From Acidobacteriota bacterium (GTDB taxonomy: Bacteria > Acidobacteriota > Vicinamibacteria > Vicinamibacterales > UBA2999): a stretch of DNA of 32,533 nt. Positions 28,501-32,533 of the stretch are shown piece after piece. The DNA is taken from the NCBI GenBank assembly GCA_963169195.1, contig CAUJDN010000025.1:1-32533 (forward strand), given 5' to 3'. The notes under the pieces were generated by a model, which worked only from the letters and a program-made list of their open reading frames with translations, ran no database searches and had not been told where the DNA came from. Numbering within the stretch: position 1 is the stretch's first letter; each line of letters opens with the position of its first letter. The translations under genes and the position numbers were made by a program.

Positions 28501-29022
28501 CACGTGGAAGTGCTCCGGCGCGCGGCCCTGCATGCGGGCCAGCATGTCGGAGTAGGCGCAGAGCTGCAGAATGGCGCCGCCCTTCGTCTCGCGGGAAAGC
28601 TTGGTGTCCTGCGCCTCGTAACTCCAGCCGCCCAGGCCGCTCGGCTGCTCGACGCGCATCAGGACGTCTGCGTAGCCGGCCATGTGTTCGTCGGCCAGCC
28701 GCGCCTGGACGATGACGTCGGCGCCGTCGCGCATGGCGGCGAGCGTATCGGCGGTCTGTCGCGCGAGCGTCTCAGGCGTCGCGCGGCCCTCCTCCCGCGC
28801 GATGGCGACGACTCTGAGGCCCTTCGCGTGCAGCGACCCCACGTGCCTTTGCTCGTGCGCTTCCCCCTTGCGCTGCAGAATCGCTGCGAACGGGTCCTCG
28901 TACCGCGGCCGGGCGAAGAGGTGGTGGGCGACAGCCAGGTCCAGCCCGGTCTTGTGGCGGCAGCTGACGAACGTGGCGAGGTCGGTGGGGGCGAGAAGGA
29001 TCGAGTCCGAGACGAGGCGCAT
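25585..29022 (-). CDS. TM0106-family Fe-S nuclease / RNase H-like / DNA2-type helicase fusion
   Basis: This 1145-residue protein has three parts. The N-terminal third is a RecB/Cas4-like nuclease: C21 plus CAVCAWEPRC (about 224-233) make a four-cysteine Fe-S signature, with DTK (about 136) and QLCAYS as active-site motifs. The middle is an RNase H-like exonuclease (FLDLEGARF at about 328, YNEDD at about 492). The C-terminal part is an SF1 helicase with Walker A GPPGAGKT (about 761), DEAG (about 872) and VDTFQGQT (about 1062). COG2251-type proteins are predicted DNA-processing enzymes, function unproven. ATG 29022 is chosen; the longer frame runs into REP D. No ribosome binding site is seen. 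Confidence 0.88.
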   Translation of the reverse strand: MRLVSDSILLAPTDLATFVSCRHKTGLDLAVAHHLFARPRYEDPFAAILQRKGEAHEQRHVGSLHAKGLRVVAIAREEGRATPETLARQTADTLAAMRDGADVIVQARLADEHMAGYADVLMRVEQPSGLGGWSYEAQDTKLSRETKGGAILQLCAYSDMLARMQGRAPEHFHVVTPDPVQPMHTYRVSDYLAYYRMVRAALGKTIEQGCEALLDAHYPEPVDHCAVCAWEPRCLARRRKDDHLSFIAGAARAHRQELAAQGHPTLIAAATMAVPVTFRPSRGARETYDRLGDQARVQHQQRTERRPVFERLPIVPAEGLARLPEPSRGDLFLDLEGARFAREDGREFLFGVYEHGGYRAWWATSDAEEKAAFEEVMDLILAAWQADPGMHVYHFNHYEPTAFKKLVGRHVTRGEALDRLLRAERFVDLYPIVRQSVRCGVESYSIKQLEQYTGYARRVALARASQPLMAVELALEAGAPGDITDEIREAVQGYNEDDCRSTEALRDWLEGLRAAAMAGGEDVPRPETVSGDPSPAVSDLQQEVEKLRARLLEGLPPDGAEAGHPDHARWLLAFLIDWHKREENADWWEYFRLKEMPAEDLVDERDAIAGLTFVERLGPVLGRNGKPTRSVIDRYTYPPQEAEIGTGGNLNARDGKVFGVVVAHDRLLRVIDIQKGPSRADRHPAEVFAFDLISSKGSQQSVMRLAARVAKGEADECGWSLLRREAPRLKSGSFVRPPGESASEFAVRVVMDVRRSALAIQGPPGAGKTHVGAEMVRALVRAGKRVGVTATSHKVIRNLLHEVARQAAKAGERVRVGAKVREIEDDGNGDGIREFNGKNEDVLAALQTEVDVLGGTAWLWSDEKAAGAVDVLFVDEAGQMSLASVLAVSPAADSLVLLGDPRQLDQPQKASHPDGVGISALAHVLSGAETMPEDRGIFLPITWRMSPAITKFTSELFYEGKLHAKDGLERQVLSGTGRHDGSGLWLIPVEHDGNQNASAEEVEAVAALVEELLGVARPGSQAWVDEHGHAHPLSGADLRVVAPFNAQVNRLAERLGPLDVPVGTVDTFQGQTAAVVIYSMATSCPEEAPRGMEFLYSLNRLNVATSRARCAVFVVCSPRLLEPECRTPRQMQLANALCRYREMSR

Positions 29023-29038
29023 GGGTGACAGCGTAACC

Positions 29039-29081
29039 GGGGTCTGGCACGGTTCACCCGATTTCGCGGCAGTTTTCGCCA
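29039..29081 (+). repeat. REP element D
   Basis: It begins GGGGTCTGGCACGG and is the most divergent of the five copies. It lies 17 bp upstream of the nuclease-helicase start, so it falls in that gene's leader. Confidence 0.7.
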
Positions 29082-29510
29082 CCGGGTCGTGGCGAGACGG
29101 CGGGTATGGCGGGGCGAGGCTGGGCCTGGGGTGTTGCCGCGCTGGCGCGCTTGCGTGCGCGTGGTCGTGCGGTCGACGCAGTCGCGCGGGTCTGCAACCG
29201 CCCTGGCGGGGAGGGGCATGCTGCTGACGACGCGCGACGGGGTACGTGCCATGCTGCTGATCGACAAGATCGTCCTAACTCTGCGCCTCAGGTGACGCCG
29301 TTCACCGAGCACGACCAGGCCGGCGCGGTGTTCGAGTATCACCGTCGCCAACAGTCGTCCGACCCGGTCTCGCGCGTGTTGGCGATTCCTTGGCGCAGTC
29401 GTGCCCCCGCGAACCGACGGGAGCACCCTGGTGGTGATCCCACGGGAGCGGCCAGGGAGCCAGGCGCGGGCCGATGGTCGCGGGGGACACGGCCATGCTT
29501 CCGCGCCGAA
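29082..29510. other. REP-bounded interval without recognisable gene
   Basis: About 430 bp lie between outward-facing REPs D and E. Both strands are open in places, but the translations are Arg/Pro-rich and match no family; the RAYT motifs (HWH, YVEANP) are absent. It should contain the promoter of the nuclease-helicase gene. It could be a much-decayed passenger region. Confidence 0.5.
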
Positions 29511-29556
29511 GATCGCAGAAACCGCATCAGATTCGGCCCGACCGTGCCAGGCCCCG
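29511..29556 (-). repeat. REP element E
   Basis: It is the inverted partner of D; its tail (CTGCGATC on its own strand) matches A. Its core CAGAAACCGCATC is shared with C. It is followed directly by a second half-copy making the hairpin listed next. Confidence 0.85.
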
Positions 29557-29565
29557 CCTGGCACA
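29547..29565. terminator. Perfect hairpin at the end of REP E
   Basis: GTGCCAGGC-CCC-GCCTGGCAC gives a perfect 9-bp stem with a 3-nt loop, 10 bp beyond the stop of the small barrel gene. No T-run follows, so termination is uncertain; it could protect the 3' end. Confidence 0.4.
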
Positions 29566-29574
29566 GCCGCGAGG

Positions 29575-30156
29575 CTAGAACCGCACGCCGAGACCGCCGT
29601 AGACGCGTGAGACGTCGAAGTCCGCGACGGTGACGCGCATGTAGCGATACCCGGCGTCGAGGAACGCGTTCGAGCCCAGGGAGACCATCACACCGCCGCC
29701 CAGCTCCCATGCGAACTGGTTCGTGCTCAGCTCGAAGCCGATCTGGTCCTCGACCAGATTGGTGATGTCGAAGCCGAACACCTCCAGGTCCGCGGAGAAG
29801 CGCGCGAAGCCCACGCCGCCCACGCCGTACGGCCGGATGGGGCCCGTCGGCGCCGCGATGCGCACGCCCGCCATGCCGTAGGTGGCGGGCATCGAGATGG
29901 TGACGATCGGATCGAGCGCGTCAAGGGCGTCCGCGACTCCCTCGGGCAGCACGTCGTTCATGCGCCCGATGGTGCCGTAGAGGCTCACGCCCGGCACGAG
30001 GCCGACGCCAACCTCGGCGGCAAACACCGGGGCGGTTTCGGTCTGGAACGTCGTGCCGAACTGGCCCGCCAGCGTGGCGCGCTGCGCCGCGGCCGGCGAG
30101 GCGACGGCGGTGAGGAAGAGCACGAGGAAGACACTGGATGAGAGACGAGTAGTCAA
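29575..30156 (-). CDS. Small outer-membrane beta-barrel protein
   Basis: This 193-residue protein has a signal peptide (SSSVFLVLFLTAVASPAAAQ) and about eight predicted strands with Gly/aromatic alternation, ending VYGGLGVRF. The terminal Phe is the usual barrel-assembly signal. It resembles OmpA/OmpW-like or outer_membrane_beta-barrel-domain proteins; no ligand can be named. The start is TTG at 30156, preceded by AAAGGA at 7-nt spacing; no ATG gives an intact signal peptide. It lies 81 bp downstream of the small membrane protein gene on the same strand, perhaps with its own promoter. Confidence 0.8.
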   Translation of the reverse strand: MTTRLSSSVFLVLFLTAVASPAAAQRATLAGQFGTTFQTETAPVFAAEVGVGLVPGVSLYGTIGRMNDVLPEGVADALDALDPIVTISMPATYGMAGVRIAAPTGPIRPYGVGGVGFARFSADLEVFGFDITNLVEDQIGFELSTNQFAWELGGGVMVSLGSNAFLDAGYRYMRVTVADFDVSRVYGGLGVRF

Positions 30157-30237
30157 CGCGGTGTCCTTTCATCTGGACGGGCGTCGTGCCCGCCCACGTT
30201 CTAAAGCTTTGCCATGCACGATCACTGCCAGACTGCT

Positions 30238-30534
30238 TCACGGCGCGGCCTCCCCCGGCCTCACCGCCAGTGCCATCGGCACCACGACGACCAGGAGGAT
30301 GGCCGCCACGGCAATCAGCATGGGCAGCAGCGGATTCACGCCGCTGTCCGCCGACGCAGCCGCGTCCAGCGCCACAACCAGCGCAAGGGCTCCCGCGAGC
30401 CATACGGTGTGTGACGCCCTCCATCGTCGCACGTGCGCGGGCCGCGGCGGAGGCAGCGCGGGCACTACGTCCTCCGCGTGAGCCCGGTGCGGCCGCGCGC
30501 CCGGTGGCCTCGTGGCCGGGGCTGCCGTGCTCAC
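30238..30534 (-). CDS. Small two-helix membrane protein
   Basis: This 98-residue protein has a Pro/Arg-rich N-terminal half (about 1-45, cytoplasmic by the positive-inside rule) and two hydrophobic helices: VWLAGALALVVALDAAAS and PLLPMLIAVAAILLVVVVP. I recognise no family. GTG at 30534 overlaps the stop of the Cys-motif gene as GTGA, so its translation is probably coupled to that gene, and both would be under the candidate riboswitch. It is too short for transport on its own; an accessory or anchor role is conceivable. Confidence 0.65.
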   Translation of the reverse strand: MSTAAPATRPPGARPHRAHAEDVVPALPPPRPAHVRRWRASHTVWLAGALALVVALDAAASADSGVNPLLPMLIAVAAILLVVVVPMALAVRPGEAAP

Positions 30535-30872
30535 GGCGACACCGTGGCGGGCGCCTGCCTGCCAGGCGACGCCGATGGTCCGCTTGCGGCGGTCGCGGGC
30601 GCCGCTGTGTCCGCAGGTGCAGGGGGCAACGCGCCGATCGCGGATGCGGGGGGCGCCGCGACTGGCGACTGCGCCGGCGTCACCGCGCTCCCCGGCTTGT
30701 CCTCGAAGTGCAGCCGCTCCATCACGACGCCGATGGGCACGCCAGGGCGATAGTAATCGGCCTGCGTGCCGCACAGATCGCACGTCCCCTGGCCCGACCA
30801 GCGCACCGTATTGCAGCAGGTGTGGTGCCGGGCGGTGATGCGCCTGGACGTGGGACTTCCAGCGATGGCCAT
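30531..30872 (-). CDS. Small Cys-motif (zinc-ribbon-like) protein
   Basis: This 113-residue protein begins MAIAGSPTSRRITARHHTCC. It has C19, C20 and a CDLC knuckle (C31, C34), compatible with a small zinc site, then DYYRPGVPIGVVMERLHFEDKPG. A disordered Ala/Pro/Ser tail (about 61-113) follows. I recognise no named family. ATG at 30872 is chosen because AGGGAG lies 8 nt upstream and the frame before it is the structured leader. The ribosome binding site lies inside a hairpin. The stop overlaps the start of the two-helix protein, so the two form one unit. Function unknown; the candidate SAM-clan switch in the leader hints at a link to methionine or methyl metabolism. Confidence 0.7.
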   Translation of the reverse strand: MAIAGSPTSRRITARHHTCCNTVRWSGQGTCDLCGTQADYYRPGVPIGVVMERLHFEDKPGSAVTPAQSPVAAPPASAIGALPPAPADTAAPATAASGPSASPGRQAPATVSP

Positions 30873-30873
30873 C

Positions 30874-30913
30874 GTGTCTTCTCCCTGCCGGCCGCGCCGG
30901 CTGAAAAAGACAC
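30874..30913 (-). promoter_or_regulatory. Hairpin sequestering the ribosome binding site
   Basis: On the minus strand GTGTCTTTTTC pairs with GGAGAAGACAC (11 pairs, two G-U), and inside it GCCGGC pairs with GCCGGC around GCG. The SD AGGGAG lies in the 3' side of the stem base. Folding would block initiation at 30872. Confidence 0.65.
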
Positions 30914-30920
30914 CCGCAGT

Positions 30921-30979
30921 CCCCGCGACCTCGCGCGGGGCAGGACACTTCGATTGCGGCGGTCCGTGCCGACCGCCGC
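30921..30979 (-). promoter_or_regulatory. Two perfect leader hairpins between aptamer and SD hairpin
   Basis: Positions 30956-30964 pair with 30971-30979 (9 bp, 6-nt loop), and 30921-30927 pair with 30934-30940 (7 bp, 6-nt loop). The second is followed, after 7-10 nt, by a T5 run on the minus strand, so a weak intrinsic terminator is an alternative reading. Confidence 0.6.
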
Positions 30980-30980
30980 C

Positions 30981-31089
30981 ACATCTCCCCCCGGTCCCGC
31001 GCCTCCGCGCGGGCCGGTGAGAAGGCACCGTTGGGATGTCCCTCCCCGGTTGCCGGGCGGCCGAGAGGATCGGCCGCCGCTCCGGATGT
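30981..31089 (-). ncRNA. Candidate SAM-clan riboswitch aptamer (SAM-I/SAM-IV type)
   Basis: Read on the minus strand, the 109-nt segment has P1 ACATC/GATGT (31085-31089 with 30981-30985). P2 is a perfect 9-bp hairpin (31056-31064/31070-31078). Then come the core CGGCAACC (about 31047-31054), a P3 with CCG...CGG, the core GGTGCC (31024-31029) and P4, 7 bp plus CCGG/CCGG (30991-31017). CGGCAACC and GGTGCC flanking P3 is the signature shared by SAM-I and SAM-IV aptamers. GAG after P1 and GGAGATG at the 3' side also fit SAM-I. P2 lacks the SAM-I kink-turn. A promoter lies just before it and an SD-blocking hairpin after it. Confidence 0.6.
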
Positions 31090-31098
31090 CGATATCAA

Positions 31099-31126
31099 CC
31101 TATATGGATTCGCTGATTTCTGTCAA
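31099..31126 (-). promoter_or_regulatory. Sigma-70-type promoter of the leader/Cys-motif unit
   Basis: A perfect TTGACA (31121-31126, minus strand) overlaps the stop codon of the glutamate dehydrogenase gene. After a 16-nt AT-richer spacer follows TATAGG (31099-31104), matching four of six -10 bases. Transcription would start near 31092, three bases before the candidate aptamer. Confidence 0.7.
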
Positions 31127-32533
31127 GCGCGCACCCCCTTCAGCACGCCGCGGAAGTCCACGGACTCCTTCCGCAGGAGCCGCTCGGTGGCGGCGTCGAG
31201 CGCGTCCTCCAGGGCCACCAGCTGCGCCTGCTCGTCGGCCGCCTTGCCCTCCGCCGCCCGAATCTGCTGCCGCGCCTTGTCGGCGCCGCTCTCGTGATCG
31301 GCCACCAGGTAGGCCTCGACGATGTCGCCGACGTCCCGGCCGGTGACAGCGGCCTGGCGCTGGATGAAGCCGACGCCGGCGTTGTTCACCAGGTAGTTGA
31401 CGGCGCCCGTCGCGATGATCTCGCGCCGCAGTGGATGCTGCGCGAGGTGCTGGCGGTACGCCTCCCGCATCTTCGACGGGAAGTACGAGGCCAGCAACGG
31501 CTGCGCGATCTCCGCGTCTGGGAGCGCGGACGCAAGCGTCTTCGCGTAGGCCCAGTTCTTGACGTTGCCGAGCATGGCGCACAGCAGCGGGCGCGGCAGG
31601 CCCCGCTCGTGACCCGTCCCCGCCATCAGCTCGTCTCGGGTCGGCACCTTGTCGTCGTTGCGGTCCAGGACGCCGCCGGCGACCAGGTCCTGCACCAGGT
31701 CCACCCAGGCATCGAAGCGGCGCGCGCTGCGGATCCCGTCCAGGCTGAGCGCCAGCGCCTGGTTCGCGTTGTCGGCCAGCACCAGGTCGGAGACCTCGTC
31801 GGTCATGGAGGCCAGCAGGCGGTTGCGCTCGGTGACGTCGGCCAGCACACGGGTGCGCATCAGGAGGTTCAGCAGGATCTTGATGTTCACCTCGTGATCC
31901 GACATGTCCACGCCGCCCGAGTTGTCCACGGCGTCGGTATTGATGAGGCCGCCGCCGTACCAGTACTCGATGCGGCCGCGCTGGGTGAGCCCCAGGTTGC
32001 CGCCCTCGCCCAGGACGCGGGCACGCACCTCGCTGGCGTCCACGCGCACGCGGTCGTTCGCGCGGTCCCCCACGTCGGCATGATCCTCGCTCGACGCCTT
32101 CACGTAGGTGCCGATGCCGCCGTTGTAGAGCAGGTCCACGCGCGCGCGCAGGATGGCGCGCACCACCTCTTCCCCGCTGGCCTCGGCCTGGTCGAGATCC
32201 AGCAGCCGCCGGACCTCCGGGGTGAGCGCGATGGACTTCGCGGATCGGTCGAAGATGCCGCCCCCGGCGCTGATGCGCGACTGGTCGTAGTCCCGCCACG
32301 TCGAGCGCGGCAGCGCGAATATCCGCCGGCGCTCGGCGAAGGATGCCTCGAGGTCCGGGGTCGGGTCGAGGAAGATGTGCTGGTGGTTGAATGCCGCCAC
32401 GAGGCGCGTGGCGCGGCTGAGCAGCACGCCGTTGCCGAACACGTCGCCCGACAGGTCGCCGATGCCCGCCATCGTGAACGGCTCGGTCTGCACGTCGATG
32501 CCCAGGTTGCGGAAGTGGTGCCGCACGCACTCC
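31123..32533 (-). CDS. NAD-specific glutamate dehydrogenase, C-terminal part (cut by window edge)
   Basis: The 469 codons before the stop match the large, bacterial-type NAD-GDH (the roughly 180-kDa class), which oxidises glutamate to 2-oxoglutarate and ammonia. The segments MAGIGDLSGDVFGNG, FLDPTPD, LLYNGGIGTYVKAS, GEGGNLGLTQRGRIEY, INTDAVDNSGGVDMSDHEVNIKIL (given here in part as NTDAVDNSGGVD) and NLLM are diagnostic of its dinucleotide-binding and C-terminal parts. The N-terminal two-thirds and start lie beyond 32533. The stop TGA at 31123 overlaps the -35 of the downstream promoter, so the following unit is transcribed independently. Confidence 0.93.
   Translation of the reverse strand, partial: ECVRHHFRNLGIDVQTEPFTMAGIGDLSGDVFGNGVLLSRATRLVAAFNHQHIFLDPTPDLEASFAERRRIFALPRSTWRDYDQSRISAGGGIFDRSAKSIALTPEVRRLLDLDQAEASGEEVVRAILRARVDLLYNGGIGTYVKASSEDHADVGDRANDRVRVDASEVRARVLGEGGNLGLTQRGRIEYWYGGGLINTDAVDNSGGVDMSDHEVNIKILLNLLMRTRVLADVTERNRLLASMTDEVSDLVLADNANQALALSLDGIRSARRFDAWVDLVQDLVAGGVLDRNDDKVPTRDELMAGTGHERGLPRPLLCAMLGNVKNWAYAKTLASALPDAEIAQPLLASYFPSKMREAYRQHLAQHPLRREIIATGAVNYLVNNAGVGFIQRQAAVTGRDVGDIVEAYLVADHESGADKARQQIRAAEGKAADEQAQLVALEDALDAATERLLRKESVDFRGVLKGVRA

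Noticed and set aside
29082..29510. Gene on the plus strand between REPs D and E
   Set aside because: Translations match nothing, lack a ribosome binding site and show no RAYT motif.
30873..31028. Longer start for the Cys-motif protein and a large overlapping frame reaching 31098
   Set aside because: The region forms consecutive perfect hairpins and the SD AGGGAG precedes ATG 30872; the long frame merely reads through the leader.

Overview
The window is about 32.5 kb of very GC-rich bacterial DNA with 21 protein genes (one cut by the right edge), no rRNA and no tRNA that I could see. The gene set suggests a Gram-negative soil or sediment bacterium, probably an Acidobacteriota member near the Vicinamibacteria. 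Pointers are a winged-helix/TPR regulator, a PD40 propeller protein, fibronectin-III debris, two small outer-membrane barrels and intergenic GGG heptamer repeats. This is inference from gene style; no marker gene is present.

Left part (1-3500): an octamer minisatellite, a 300-bp stretch with no recognisable gene, a membrane-anchored winged-helix/TPR regulator (-) and, divergently, a secreted PD40 propeller protein (+).

3508-14583 is a run of eight minus-strand genes, in transcription order radC, larC, metG, tatD, a polyprenyl diphosphate synthase, ligA, an HtrA-like protease and an NtrX-like sigma-54 response regulator. The last three are coupled by 4-nt stop/start overlaps. metG-tatD is a widely conserved neighbour pair.

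14620-19098: a DUF4398 lipoprotein (+), a decayed fibronectin-III gene, a dapF homologue with both usual catalytic cysteines read as serine, an outer-membrane barrel, dtd and ttcA.

19122-25584 is the accessory part. It holds a RAYT transposase between inverted REP elements, a secreted D-aminoacylase-like protein lacking the usual HxH metal motif, a VWA protein flanked by two copies of a structured intergenic element whose stems differ in sequence but still pair, a WYL regulator, and a DUF3553 protein flanked by three copies of another repeat.

25585-32533: a large Fe-S nuclease/RNase H-like/helicase fusion, a second REP-bounded interval, a small barrel, a two-gene unit (Cys-motif protein and small membrane protein) and the 3' part of an NAD-glutamate dehydrogenase gene. 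The two-gene unit has a strong promoter and a leader of about 220 nt. That leader looks like a SAM-clan (SAM-I/SAM-IV type) riboswitch followed by three hairpins, the last burying the ribosome binding site. This candidate switch on genes of unknown function is the most interesting item here. Other notable signals are five heptamer-phased GGG arrays with G-quadruplex potential at gene junctions and an in-frame repeat inside larC that resembles the intergenic repeats.
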